64,000 bases of DNA from Prolixibacteraceae bacterium JC049. Its GTDB lineage: Bacteria > Bacteroidota > Bacteroidia > Bacteroidales > Prolixibacteraceae. Shown piece by piece: positions 25,203 through 34,817 of the stretch. Location of the stretch: positions 434,381 to 498,380 of the forward strand of contig SACZ01000001.1 in assembly GCA_023369685.1 (NCBI GenBank). Reading direction: 5' to 3'. Under the pieces are notes generated by a model. That model saw nothing but the letters and a program-made list of their open reading frames with translations, was not told the DNA's origin and ran no database searches. Positions within the stretch are counted from its first letter, which is position 1. The number at the start of each line of letters is the position of its first letter. The translations under genes were made by a program, and so were the position numbers.

Positions 25203-25818
25203 ATTATATATAGTATTTCGATATCTGAGTTGGCTTGTTGGGTGCTTGAGAACTTGGTTACTCTGCTATTTTTTCTTGGGGAAGAGAATTAAAGCAATAG
25301 GACGGAATTTTGATTTTTATATGAATGGAAAATCTAAAATTCAAATTGATAAAATGACAAAAGTGTCAGATTATTGTAAATTGTACCTAGCTAACTCGTG
25401 TCTTAGAAGTGGAAGAAATTTTGAAATTAAAAGAGGCGCACTTTTACAATTGAATGATGCAACCATAATAGTTGGAGAAAATACATGTATTGGTAAAAGA
25501 GCAGAGATAAATGCAAGAGGAGCGAAGATAGAAATTGGAAACTGTGTTCGAATGGCTTCAAATGTTTTTATAACTACATCAAATCACCGATTTGATAGAA
25601 TAGATATTCCTATTTATAAACAAGGATTTAGTAGTGCAGATATTCGAATTGAAGATGATGTTTGGATTGGTCAGAATGTTATCATATTACCTGGGGTTCG
25701 AATTGGAAAAGGTGCTGTTATTGCTGCAGGAACAGTTGTTACAAAGAGTGTAGCTTCTTACTCTGTTGTTGCTGGTGTCCCTGCTAAAATTATAAAAGAA
25801 AGAGGGGGGGATAAATGA
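25192..25818 (+). CDS. Left-handed beta-helix acyltransferase
   Basis: A 208-residue member of the hexapeptide acyltransferases, predicted to O- or N-acetylate a sugar. An N-terminal hydrophobic region (about 5-30) is followed by hexapeptide repeats from about residue 65 (IIVGENTCIGKRAEI) to 195. They include the catalytic His in TTSNHRFDR and the closing signature DDVWIGQNVIILPGV, then VVAGVPAKIIK. It overlaps the preceding gene by 11 and the flippase by 4 bases. It could acetylate sialic acid or act as the missing WbpD-type N-acetyltransferase. Confidence 0.85.
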   Translation: MKYRLYIVFRYLSWLVGCLRTWLLCYFFLGKRIKAIGRNFDFYMNGKSKIQIDKMTKVSDYCKLYLANSCLRSGRNFEIKRGALLQLNDATIIVGENTCIGKRAEINARGAKIEIGNCVRMASNVFITTSNHRFDRIDIPIYKQGFSSADIRIEDDVWIGQNVIILPGVRIGKGAVIAAGTVVTKSVASYSVVAGVPAKIIKERGGDK

Positions 25819-27128
25819 GTTCTGCAAAACAAGCTTTAGGTAATATATTTACAGGAATTATATTACAACCTATTGCTATACTAACTTCAATTTTGGTAGC
25901 TAGAACCTTGGGGCCAGAAGGAAAAGGTGTTTATACCTTTTTAATGGTATTGTCTACTACATTAATGCCGATTCTTTTATTTGGTATTGATGCAGGTTTT
26001 TACCAGTCTGTAAGTAGTGGAAGCTTTAAAGCAAAAGATAACTTTGTATCTATTTTGTTGGTTGGGTTATTTCATGGCTTAATAACAGGGTTAATTATAT
26101 TTGGTGCTTGGTACCTGAATTTATTAGGAGAAACAGTGAAAAAGGTTCCTGAAATCTATTTTATTTGCTTTTTGTTTACAATTCCAATGAGTACAATTTT
26201 TCATCTTACTAATCGTACTTTAATGTCTGATTGTAAATTTCGAATTGTAAATATTTCAAATATTATAAGAACTCTTTTGACTGTGGCTTCATTAGTCTTT
26301 TTTGTTATAATAATGAAATTAGATGTAGATGGGGCTATATTTTCTATACTGTTTATAAATGGGGTGTATAGTTTGCTGTTTGTAACGTATGCATTTAAAG
26401 TAATTTTAAATTCTCCTTTGAAATTTAATAAAACTTTCATAAAGAGTTCTTATCAATATGGGTTTAAAGCTTGGTTTGGAAATATTGCAAGTATAGCGAA
26501 TGATAAATTTGATCAATTAATTTTGGGATTGTTTTCAAGTGCAAGCCAGTTAGGAATTTATTCTGTAGGGTATAACTATTCTAAGTTACTTAATAAACCG
26601 ATTGATGGAATGTTTAAGGTGCTTTATAACAGAACAGCAGTAAATCAAGATCAAGACAAAGCACAGGGATTAGTGGAACAAATACATCGAGTTCTAGTTA
26701 TTATTGTTGCTCCAATAGCTTTGGGATTAATGTTATTTTCAAAGACCTTTATAAAACTGATGTATGGAAATGAATTTTTAGATGCTATAGGTCCAACTTA
26801 TGTCTTGATTCCAGGAATGTTCATGTTCTTGATTACCAGAAGAATTATTCAACTGTTTCTGATGGCTCGAGGATTTCCTTCTAAAAGCTCGATTGTTCAG
26901 ATTGTTGGGGCTTTAGCAGGAGCTATTCTATATTGTATACTAATTCCAAAGTTTGATATTATGGGAGCTGCTTGGGGAACGACTATTGCTTTTATTATTT
27001 CAACTATAGTTGCATTTTATTTTTACAGAAAAATTGTTGGCAACAGAAAGACAGCATTGTTTTCACTGCATAAAAATGATTTAGGGTGGATATACAATAA
27101 GCTGAGAAATATTGTTGCAAAAAAATAA
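25815..27128 (+). CDS. Polysaccharide flippase, Wzx family
   Basis: A 437-residue integral membrane protein with about 12-14 hydrophobic helices and the MOP-superfamily look: early ILVARTLGPEGKGVYTFLM, a loop KSSYQYGFKAWFGNIASIANDKFDQLILGLFSSASQLGIYSVG at about 205-250, then paired helices to the end. Predicted to move the undecaprenyl-linked repeat unit to the outer face of the inner membrane. With a polymerase/ligase-like gene two genes on, it marks this as a Wzx/Wzy-type pathway. Confidence 0.9.
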   Translation: MSSAKQALGNIFTGIILQPIAILTSILVARTLGPEGKGVYTFLMVLSTTLMPILLFGIDAGFYQSVSSGSFKAKDNFVSILLVGLFHGLITGLIIFGAWYLNLLGETVKKVPEIYFICFLFTIPMSTIFHLTNRTLMSDCKFRIVNISNIIRTLLTVASLVFFVIIMKLDVDGAIFSILFINGVYSLLFVTYAFKVILNSPLKFNKTFIKSSYQYGFKAWFGNIASIANDKFDQLILGLFSSASQLGIYSVGYNYSKLLNKPIDGMFKVLYNRTAVNQDQDKAQGLVEQIHRVLVIIVAPIALGLMLFSKTFIKLMYGNEFLDAIGPTYVLIPGMFMFLITRRIIQLFLMARGFPSKSSIVQIVGALAGAILYCILIPKFDIMGAAWGTTIAFIISTIVAFYFYRKIVGNRKTALFSLHKNDLGWIYNKLRNIVAKK

Positions 27129-27132
27129 TCTA

Positions 27133-28293
27133 ATGAGAAGAAAATCAAAAGCCATAACAATAATTTCTAGTTCATATCCTCCTCTTTTAGGAGGTAGTAG
27201 TACTGTAGTTTATAATCTTGCTCAAAATTTGACAAAGGCTGGATATGAAGTAAGCATCATTACTAAATACCCTCATAAAGGATTTAAAAAAGAGAAAGAC
27301 TCAACTGTGAAAGTGTACTATTTGTTCCGATTAAGTCGAATTGTGAATAGGAGCCTAGAACGCTATGTTAGATATGTTACATATGTGTTTAATTGGTTGA
27401 AAGCTTTTTTTGTTATAAAAAAAATATCGCCAGATGTAGTAATAGGAGTGTATCCGGATCATATGTTTTTGGAGTTAGGGATGACTTCGACAAAGATGGC
27501 TGGGAAAAAATTTATTCCATATTTACATGACACTTTGGTGGAGGCTCTAGGGTATACCAAGTATAAAAATAAGGCTTTAGAATTGCAGAAGAAGTTATTT
27601 GCCAATGGTGAAATTATTGTTATCAGTGATGGTATGCAAGAATTGTATAGGCAGAAGTACAATATGAAAACTAGTGTGCTATGTCACACATTGACAGAGG
27701 GGAACTTCATTGAAAACACATTGGAATCGAACTGCAATGATATAAAGAATAGTATTTTTTGGGGAGGAAATATTTATAATATTAACAAAAATGCTATTCA
27801 AAGAATTTCTCATGCAATTTCAGAAACCGAAATGGAGCTTGAAATTTCAAATACACAATCGTATAAGCATCTAAACGCAATGGGATTGTCTTCAGATAAT
27901 TATAAAAAGATGTATTATAGTGATTCAGACTATAATACTAATTTGAAAAAGCAAGGACTATTATTAATTGCCTTAGATTATCCCGATGAATCTCCTGTAC
28001 ATCCTGATGAGTTGAGCACTATTTTTCCAACTAAGACTATTGAATATTTACTCTCAGGAAGGCCAATACTTGTTCATGCTCCTGAAAATTACTTTATAAC
28101 TAAATTCTTTAAAGAACACAATTGTGGCTACATATGTAGTTCGCGAGATACTCTAGAACTTTCTAAGGCAATTAATGCAATAAAGAATGATGAGATGATT
28201 GCAGAAGTAGTACAGAATGCTCGTAAAGTAGCGAGTAGTTATTTTAATCCGAAGTCGGGGATTAATAAGTTACAGGAAAAGAATATTATATGA
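27133..28293 (+). CDS. Glycosyltransferase, GT4-like
   Basis: A 386-residue GT-B transferase. The N-terminal domain opens with TIISSSYPPLLGGSSTVVYNLAQNL, the acceptor-side pattern of GT4. The C-terminal domain has FPTKTIEYLLSGRPILVHAP, where the donor-binding acidic residue sits. The classic E-x7-E is only partly present (one Glu in KTIEYLL), so the donor cannot be predicted. The ATG at 27133, just after the flippase stop, is preferred to a TTG at 27112. Confidence 0.82.
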   Translation: MRRKSKAITIISSSYPPLLGGSSTVVYNLAQNLTKAGYEVSIITKYPHKGFKKEKDSTVKVYYLFRLSRIVNRSLERYVRYVTYVFNWLKAFFVIKKISPDVVIGVYPDHMFLELGMTSTKMAGKKFIPYLHDTLVEALGYTKYKNKALELQKKLFANGEIIVISDGMQELYRQKYNMKTSVLCHTLTEGNFIENTLESNCNDIKNSIFWGGNIYNINKNAIQRISHAISETEMELEISNTQSYKHLNAMGLSSDNYKKMYYSDSDYNTNLKKQGLLLIALDYPDESPVHPDELSTIFPTKTIEYLLSGRPILVHAPENYFITKFFKEHNCGYICSSRDTLELSKAINAIKNDEMIAEVVQNARKVASSYFNPKSGINKLQEKNII

Positions 28294-29477
28294 TTTTAGA
28301 TAATAATCAATCTTACAACAGCGAGAAGTTCTGGTCTTTTTACCCAATTGTTTGGGTTTTGTTTAGTGTTTCAATGCTATTAGTTTCACGCTTCCCAGAA
28401 CTTAAATCATCACTTTTGAAGGTACTTGTTCCTCTTGTTTTTTTGTTAATTGTTTTCAAACAAAATAGTATTCAGATAAGAAACAAGGGGTTAAAGGCAT
28501 ATATTTTATTATTTGCATGGGGCGCGTTATCTCTTTTATATACTGTGAATATCGATAAAACAGTAGATTATTTGGGGAAAATGCTTGGTATTCTCTTTGT
28601 ATGGTATATAACCTCGAGATTAATAAGCAGGATAGGGAATTTAAAGTTCATCTTTTTTCCGTTGCTAGCAGCTTTTCTTGTTAATTTATATTTTGGATTA
28701 TCGACCCCTGTTTATGCTGTAGGTAATGGAATTGCCAGAGCCTCTGGTATATTAGGCAATGCAAATGCACTAGGTATCTTTTTGTGGTATGGAATAGTTG
28801 TTTGTATGATTTTTATTGAGATGTTTAAGCATAAGCAGTTGGAAAAGGTGTTTTTTTATGCCCTAATGATTCTATTTGCATATGGAATATTACATACTGG
28901 CTCTAGAAAATCTGCTTTTGTTGTATTGCTTTTTTTCGCAACTTACATATTTCTGCAGTCAAGGAAAAATTTCTCAATAATTTTTATTGCCTTTATAATT
29001 GTATACTTGGGATATACCTATTTCTTTGATTATATAATAAACAATACTGCATTTGGCCTCCGGGTTGAATCAAATGTTTTAGAACATGGAGCAGAGAAAA
29101 GATTAGGGTTGATACTTGAAGGGTTTGATATGTTTTTTAAAAATCCTCTTCTGGGAGTAGGGTTGGGTAGCTTTACATCTTATTCTGCCTCTGGCCTGAT
29201 GGCACACAATGAACATGTTGAAATTCTTGCTTCAATGGGATTAATTGGATTAATTATTTATTGGTGTGTCTATTACGATATCATTAATAGGCTTTGGAAA
29301 ATTAGAATGTATCACGATAAGGTGTTGTACATATATATGGCATTTATTGTAGGTTATATTTTTCTAAGCCTGGGAACAGTTCCTTTTTTAAATCCGCTTA
29401 CAATTATGATGTTGGTTGTTTTTTATGAACTTATAAATAGAAAATATTTTTACTATAAAAATGGAAAAATAATATAA
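28290..29477 (+). CDS. O-antigen ligase/polymerase (Wzy/WaaL-like) membrane protein
   Basis: A 395-residue protein with about 10-12 membrane helices and the Wzy_C pattern: GSRKSAFVVL in the middle, a periplasmic loop with LLGVGLGSFTSYSASGLMAHNEHVEILASMGLIG, then closing helices. The sequence cannot separate a repeat-unit polymerase from a ligase. As the only such gene in the locus, polymerisation of the lipid-linked repeats is more likely. It overlaps the preceding transferase by 4 bases. Confidence 0.85.
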   Translation: MILDNNQSYNSEKFWSFYPIVWVLFSVSMLLVSRFPELKSSLLKVLVPLVFLLIVFKQNSIQIRNKGLKAYILLFAWGALSLLYTVNIDKTVDYLGKMLGILFVWYITSRLISRIGNLKFIFFPLLAAFLVNLYFGLSTPVYAVGNGIARASGILGNANALGIFLWYGIVVCMIFIEMFKHKQLEKVFFYALMILFAYGILHTGSRKSAFVVLLFFATYIFLQSRKNFSIIFIAFIIVYLGYTYFFDYIINNTAFGLRVESNVLEHGAEKRLGLILEGFDMFFKNPLLGVGLGSFTSYSASGLMAHNEHVEILASMGLIGLIIYWCVYYDIINRLWKIRMYHDKVLYIYMAFIVGYIFLSLGTVPFLNPLTIMMLVVFYELINRKYFYYKNGKII

Positions 29478-29480
29478 GCT

Positions 29481-30641
29481 ATGGGTAACGAATTGAGGAT
29501 TAATATATGTGGGGATTTTTCTGCAAAACAGGAAGTTTATGATTATGTTCAGAATGAAACAAATTCTGAGAACCTATTTGGGGATCTTTTAGATTTACTT
29601 GACCATTCAGATCTAAATGTTGTTAATCCTGAATATCCATTTACAAGTTCAAATATAAAAGCAACTAAATATGGAAGTGTTCTAAAAGGTCATCCTGATT
29701 GTTTTCAGCCTATTAAAAAAGCAAAATTTAATCTGTTAAGTCTTGCTAACAATCATATTCTGGATTACGGAATAGAGGGATTAAAGGAAACTATTGGTCT
29801 TTGTAGAAAAAATAATATAGACTTTGTAGGTGCAGGTGTTAATTACGAAGAAGCCCGAAAACCATATTACTTTGAGGCCAATGGGAAAACTGTAGCTATT
29901 CTGAACTATGCAGAAAATGAGTTTAATACAGCTAAAGCTAATATGAGAGGGGGAGCAAACCCTATTGATATTGTTGAAAATGTAAGAGACATAAAGGCTG
30001 CAAAAAAGAGATGTGACTATGTAATAGTAATTTTTCACGGAGGTAATGAATTTATTCATTACCCAAGCTTGAGACTTCAGAATCAGTGTCGTTTCTATGC
30101 AGAGAATGGGGCAGATTTCATTGTTGGACATCATACACATTATGTTTCTGGATACGAGGTTTATAATGGTGTCCCAATTATTTATAGTCTGGGTAATTTA
30201 TTTTATCCTCTGAGAAAACCTAAAGAATGGAAAGAAACTGTAATTGTTAATATTACAATTGATGAGGAAGGATTGAAATATAAATTTATTCCATTTAGGT
30301 TGAACTTAGATGCTTTTAAACTTGAAAAAATGCAAGGAGATGTATTAGAGGAGTTTGAAGGTAGGTTTTCGAATTATTCAAAAGTATTAAAAGAGCCAGA
30401 ATTACTTCATAAGAAATGGAGTGAAGGAATTAAGAAGGTAGAAATAAATTACTTGAGCTTGTTACTTGGTGTTCCATATATTGCGAGAAGGATAACCCGA
30501 AGGTTAAAGCTTGAGAGTCTACTTCTTAAATTTTTGAAAGTATTTGTTAAGAGGTATTTAATACATTTGAATTTGGTGAGGTGTGAAGCTCATCAGGATG
30601 CAATTATAGAATTATTAGATAAAGAACGGCATGATTCATAA
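29481..30641 (+). CDS. CapA-family metallophosphoesterase-like protein
   Basis: A 386-residue PGA_cap (CapA) domain protein. Metal-site motifs of the calcineurin-like fold are visible: INICGDFS (8-15), [28 protein letters not shown] and SLGN. CapA proteins take part in poly-gamma-glutamate export and in some polysaccharide loci, but usually have an N-terminal membrane anchor. This one starts right at the catalytic domain and ends in a basic amphipathic tail ([13 protein letters not shown]), so it is probably cytosolic or peripheral. It begins a four-gene run with an acyltransferase, an adenylating enzyme and an ATP-grasp protein. The role is not known. Confidence 0.85.
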   Translation: MGNELRINICGDFSAKQEVYDYVQNETNSENLFGDLLDLLDHSDLNVVNPEYPFTSSNIKATKYGSVLKGHPDCFQPIKKAKFNLLSLANNHILDYGIEGLKETIGLCRKNNIDFVGAGVNYEEARKPYYFEANGKTVAILNYAENEFNTAKANMRGGANPIDIVENVRDIKAAKKRCDYVIVIFHGGNEFIHYPSLRLQNQCRFYAENGADFIVGHHTHYVSGYEVYNGVPIIYSLGNLFYPLRKPKEWKETVIVNITIDEEGLKYKFIPFRLNLDAFKLEKMQGDVLEEFEGRFSNYSKVLKEPELLHKKWSEGIKKVEINYLSLLLGVPYIARRITRRLKLESLLLKFLKVFVKRYLIHLNLVRCEAHQDAIIELLDKERHDS

Positions 30642-31200
30642 AATTATATACAAACTGTATCTGTATTATATTAGGCGTAAACCGAACTTTGATATCAAGC
30701 AAGGAGTAAGGGTAAAAGGTATTCCATTGATAAAGGTCAATAGTGACGGGAGGCTTATAGTTGGAGAGAATGTTGTGTTGAACTCTAGAAATGAAACATA
30801 CCATATAAATATGCATTCTCCAATAAAGCTTTTGGCAGATAGAAAAGGTGCCGAAATAGTTATTGGAGATAATACTCGGATTCATGGCTCGTGTATTCAT
30901 GCTTATAAAAAGATACAGATAGGCCGTAATTGTCTAATTGCTGCAAATTGCCAGATAATAGATGGAAGTGGGCATGATTTATCATTTGATGATGTTGATA
31001 ATAGAATTAATACTATTGGTGAGGCGAAAGAGATAACAATTGGAGACTCGGTATGGGTTGGAGCTAATAGTATTATTTTGCCAGGTGTTAATATTGGTGA
31101 AGGATCTGTTATTGCGGCAGGGAGTGTTGTAATAAAGGATGTTCCTCCGTTTTCAGTTGCTGGTGGAAATCCAGCTCAATTAATAAAAACGTATAAATAA
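30631..31200 (+). CDS. Hexapeptide-repeat acyltransferase (maltose/WbbJ-type)
   Basis: A 189-residue left-handed beta-helix acetyltransferase. Repeats run from about residue 45 ([10 protein letters not shown]) to 180, with the catalytic His in [11 protein letters not shown], the signature [29 protein letters not shown], and [13 protein letters not shown] at the end. There is no membrane segment, unlike the other acyltransferase of the locus. It overlaps the CapA-like gene by 11 bases. The substrate is probably an amino or hydroxyl group of a sugar in the repeat unit. Confidence 0.87.
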   Translation: MIHKIIYKLYLYYIRRKPNFDIKQGVRVKGIPLIKVNSDGRLIVGENVVLNSRNETYHINMHSPIKLLADRKGAEIVIGDNTRIHGSCIHAYKKIQIGRNCLIAANCQIIDGSGHDLSFDDVDNRINTIGEAKEITIGDSVWVGANSIILPGVNIGEGSVIAAGSVVIKDVPPFSVAGGNPAQLIKTYK

Positions 31201-31211
31201 TTTGAATCTTC

Positions 31212-32552
31212 ATGATATCATATAGTAATCAAGCATACTGGTTATTTCAAGATAGAATCAGACCTCTTTTTGATAAAGAAAGAAGATTTTGTGTTAATAG
31301 AGTAAAGAGATATAATCAAGCTTCTATTGCGGAGGTTGAGTTATTAAAAAATGAAGCCTTTATTAATTTAATCCATCATGCATATAATAATGTACCGTAT
31401 TATAATAGGGTGATGAAAAAACTGAAGCTGACTCCTAATGACTTTAAATCAATAGATGATATTAAAAAACTTCCTCCTCTTACTAAGGATATTATACGTG
31501 AAAACAAAGCATTGTTGCGAGCTAAAAACTATAGGGTTTACAAATCGAGAAGGTCAGGAGGGACGACAGGAGAACCCATTGAAACACTTCTAGATAAAAG
31601 AGCTCAGGTAATGGAGGTTTATGCTCATCAGGCAGGAATCAAAATAATGGGAAGGTCTAGAAAGGATATTAATATCAATCTATTTGGCGGTTCTTTAGGG
31701 TTGAAAAGGAGCAGTATACTAGATTGGGTAAAAGAAAAGGTTCAAAATAGGGTATTTTTACCTGCTTTTAATCTGAATAATGATAATGTTGAGGAATATA
31801 TTACAGTATTACAGAAATATAAAGGTAACGTTATAATTGGTTATGCTTCAGCTTTGCATAGTTTGGCAGAATTAGTAATAAAGAAAGGATACCATGATTT
31901 AAAAATGAAAATGGTAGTAAGTACTGCAGAGTATTTGCCAAATGATTGGGCCGAGACAATAAGTGTTGCATTTAATTGTCCAATAAAATCATACTATGGG
32001 TGTGGAGAAATTAATTCTTTAGGCTACCAGGAGCAGGGAAGTGGTGATTATATAATTCCAGATGAGCATGTGCATATTGAGAGTTTAAGCAAAAACTATG
32101 AGGATATTCCTAAAGATTCTTTATTGGTAACCTCGTTATTCAACTATGCGCAGCCGTTAATTCGTTATGTAAATGGAGATATGGGACGAGTTGCTTCTCC
32201 TTCTAAGCAAACATATAATCGATCGTCAATTAAACAGTTGCTAGGAAGAACTGCAGATAATTTTGTCAAAAACGATGGTAGTTTCTTGTCTGCAAGTTTT
32301 GCTCCACATTTAATTTTTAAAACTCAGTTACCTGTTTCAAAATATCAGTTTATACAAAAATCAATAAATACAATTGAATTTAGATATACCTCTAATAAAG
32401 AAATTGGCGAAACAGGGCTAGACCAATTGAAAGTTATAGTTCAGCAATCATTAGAATTGGATGAACTTGTTTTTATACCTAAAAATACTGATGATTTTAT
32501 TTTGTCAAAAAGTGGCAAACATAGAATTATGATTTCTGAAGTAAATAAGTAA
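31212..32552 (+). CDS. CapK/PaaK-like acyl-adenylate-forming enzyme
   Basis: A 446-residue member of the ANL superfamily in the phenylacetate-CoA ligase/CapK branch. The phosphate-binding loop RRSGGTTGEPIE lies at about residues 113-124, YYGCGEI replaces the usual Y-G-x-T-E motif, and the second-half RYVNGDMGRV carries the hinge Asp. Such proteins activate a carboxylic acid with ATP; in capsule loci the acceptor is unknown. Together with the ATP-grasp gene after it, I infer that an acyl or amino-acid group is joined to a sugar. A 20-base gap separates the two. Confidence 0.82.
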   Translation: MISYSNQAYWLFQDRIRPLFDKERRFCVNRVKRYNQASIAEVELLKNEAFINLIHHAYNNVPYYNRVMKKLKLTPNDFKSIDDIKKLPPLTKDIIRENKALLRAKNYRVYKSRRSGGTTGEPIETLLDKRAQVMEVYAHQAGIKIMGRSRKDININLFGGSLGLKRSSILDWVKEKVQNRVFLPAFNLNNDNVEEYITVLQKYKGNVIIGYASALHSLAELVIKKGYHDLKMKMVVSTAEYLPNDWAETISVAFNCPIKSYYGCGEINSLGYQEQGSGDYIIPDEHVHIESLSKNYEDIPKDSLLVTSLFNYAQPLIRYVNGDMGRVASPSKQTYNRSSIKQLLGRTADNFVKNDGSFLSASFAPHLIFKTQLPVSKYQFIQKSINTIEFRYTSNKEIGETGLDQLKVIVQQSLELDELVFIPKNTDDFILSKSGKHRIMISEVNK

Positions 32553-32572
32553 TTAAACTTAATTGTGATATT

Positions 32573-33691
32573 TTGCGAAAAACGATTTCTATAATTGCCA
32601 GTGATTATATTAATGCAATTAGTATATACAAGTCTCTTAATGAGGTTTCTTATCAAGGAGAAATTATTTTCTTGAATACGACTGGTCAAAATTTAGCAGG
32701 ACATGTTCTAAAAAATAAAGTTAGAGTTATTGATTTCTTTGAAAAAGAGCCATCCGAATTATTAACTTTATTAAAATCATTTAAATCGGATAAGATTAAG
32801 TATCTGTTTCTTACAAATGAAATTTTTCATCAAGTGATTTGGAATAATAAACAGTTACTAAGAGATTTAAATGTTACTTATTTTATAGGAAATACGAATC
32901 CTCATAAAATCATAAATAAAGATATCTTCTTAAAAGAGATTGAGTTTAATACTAATGTGCCAGTACCATATTCTGTGGATGCTACGGGAAACGACTTTGT
33001 TGATGACCAATTTCCAATTTTGGTGAAATTTGCGAGTTCATTTTCTAATGGAAGGAAAACTCCAAAATCAAAAAGAGTTGATAGCAAAGAAGAACTGATT
33101 GATTATCTGAAACAAATTGAATCTAACTGTTTTAACCGAAACGATGTGATTTTACAAGAGTTGTTGAGTGAAGAATCAAAGCATAATGTATCAGTATGCG
33201 GCTGGTATGATAAGGAAACAACTTTATTTTTTCAAACTAGGAAAATATTGCAGCATCCTCCAAAGGTGGGAAATGGTGATGTGATAGTTTGGGAGCCATT
33301 GAATAGCGATCTGGAATCATATACAAAAGAAATATGTGCGCATTTTGACTATGAAGGTCCTTTTGAGATGGAGTTTATCAAATCGAATAACAATGATGAT
33401 TATAAGATCATTGAAATGAATCCTCGTTTTTGGATGCAGCATGGCCTTATTGAACAGATATCGAATCATTATCTGATAAAAAAATATCTTGGAATTTCAG
33501 TGAACAATGAAGTCAATGAAAAATATAGATATTGGGTTTACCCATTATATGCAATATACAAGGTTTGTCGTTTAAATCTGAAATATATGCCCTATTTGTT
33601 GACTAATAAAACTTATTGGCCTATAAGCTTTTCTCAATCATTAAAGTATTTAATAATCCGTTTTTTTAGAGCCCTTTATGGAAAAAAATAA
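32573..33691 (+). CDS. ATP-grasp family ligase
   Basis: A 372-residue protein with an N-terminal Rossmann-like domain (TISIIASDY) and an ATP-grasp core: QFPILVKFASSFSNGRK binds nucleotide, and FEMEFIKSN plus IIEMNPRFWMQH carry the Mg2+-binding Glu and Asn. These enzymes form amide or ester bonds through acyl-phosphates. The only workable start is TTG at 32573: no in-frame ATG lies upstream after the previous stop, and the first beta strand starts at once. It overlaps the next glycosyltransferase by 14 bases. Confidence 0.82.
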   Translation: MRKTISIIASDYINAISIYKSLNEVSYQGEIIFLNTTGQNLAGHVLKNKVRVIDFFEKEPSELLTLLKSFKSDKIKYLFLTNEIFHQVIWNNKQLLRDLNVTYFIGNTNPHKIINKDIFLKEIEFNTNVPVPYSVDATGNDFVDDQFPILVKFASSFSNGRKTPKSKRVDSKEELIDYLKQIESNCFNRNDVILQELLSEESKHNVSVCGWYDKETTLFFQTRKILQHPPKVGNGDVIVWEPLNSDLESYTKEICAHFDYEGPFEMEFIKSNNNDDYKIIEMNPRFWMQHGLIEQISNHYLIKKYLGISVNNEVNEKYRYWVYPLYAIYKVCRLNLKYMPYLLTNKTYWPISFSQSLKYLIIRFFRALYGKK

Positions 33692-34817
33692 AAGAGTGTG
33701 CCATATCACAAGTATGGACAATTGGCGTGATGCGCGTATATTTGAAAGAGCATGTTTAGGTCTTGCTAGAAATGGGTTTGAAGTGTCTTTTATTGTAACA
33801 ACCCCTGATGAGAATGTAGTTGAATCAGATTATCCTGTTTCATTTCTGTGGTTAAAGAAAAGAGATGGAATTAGAAGGAGAATATTTAGTTCTATTGAAG
33901 CAATTGAGAAAGCGATCTCTATTGATGCAGATATCTATCATTTTCATGACCCAGAGATATTGTTCTTCGTAAATAAACTTCGAAAGCGAAAGCCTAAAGC
34001 AAAAATAATATTTGACATACATGAGAATTATAGGGGACGATTTGAGATGTGGAAGAAAACTCGACTATTTTCTCCAATACTAAAGAAGTTGTATTCTTGG
34101 GCTGAAACATACATGATGCATAAAATTAATGGGTATGTTGTGGTTTCGGACAGCATGAAACTTATTTACAAGGATGTTAAAGTTCCTGGTACAGTTGTAA
34201 GAAATACTATTTATTTTCCGAATTACTCTGATTTTATAATAAACGAGGATAAGGATGAAACTTTGAAACGAATTATTACGTCTGGATCTCATTCATATCA
34301 ACGGCATGTTGTTCAAACTGTAGCTGCGATAAAATATATCAATACGAAAGAAAAAATTGTATTCAACTTCGTTGGAAAATATAAACTTAATGCAGAAGAG
34401 CAAATACAGAAACAAATCGAAAAAGACAATATTCAAGATTATGTAACACTAGATGGGATGTTAACAAGACAAAAGAATATTGAGAGAATTTCAGAATCAT
34501 TCTGCGGATGTGTTTTTTATGAAGATAATCCAAATAATCGGGTGGGCATTCCGAATCGAATATTTGAATATATGTTTGCAGGTATACCTATAGTTGTTAG
34601 TGATTTCCCAGAGCTAAGAAAGATTATAACAGAAGCAGATTGTGGTGTAGTCGTTGATTCATCAAACCCACATTCAATAGCAGAAGGTATACAGTTTTTA
34701 TTGGATCATCCTGATAAGGCAAAAATGATGGGAGAAAATGGTAGAAAGGCATTGGAAACAACAATGAATTATCAAGTAGACCTAGAAACGCTAATAAACT
34801 TTTATGCAGATGTTTAG
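33678..34817 (+). CDS. Glycosyltransferase, GT4 family
   Basis: A 379-residue GT-B transferase. The N-terminal half has HITSMDNWRDARIFERACLGLARNGFEVSFI and DIYHFHDPEIL. The C-terminal half has VGIPNRIFEYMFAGIPIVVSDFPEL, in which two Glu/Asp residues bind the sugar nucleotide, then ADCGVVVD. The HFHDPE segment is common in transferases of Bacteroidota capsule loci. Donor and acceptor are unknown. Overlaps both neighbours by 14 bases. Confidence 0.87.
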   Translation: MEKNKRVCHITSMDNWRDARIFERACLGLARNGFEVSFIVTTPDENVVESDYPVSFLWLKKRDGIRRRIFSSIEAIEKAISIDADIYHFHDPEILFFVNKLRKRKPKAKIIFDIHENYRGRFEMWKKTRLFSPILKKLYSWAETYMMHKINGYVVVSDSMKLIYKDVKVPGTVVRNTIYFPNYSDFIINEDKDETLKRIITSGSHSYQRHVVQTVAAIKYINTKEKIVFNFVGKYKLNAEEQIQKQIEKDNIQDYVTLDGMLTRQKNIERISESFCGCVFYEDNPNNRVGIPNRIFEYMFAGIPIVVSDFPELRKIITEADCGVVVDSSNPHSIAEGIQFLLDHPDKAKMMGENGRKALETTMNYQVDLETLINFYADV

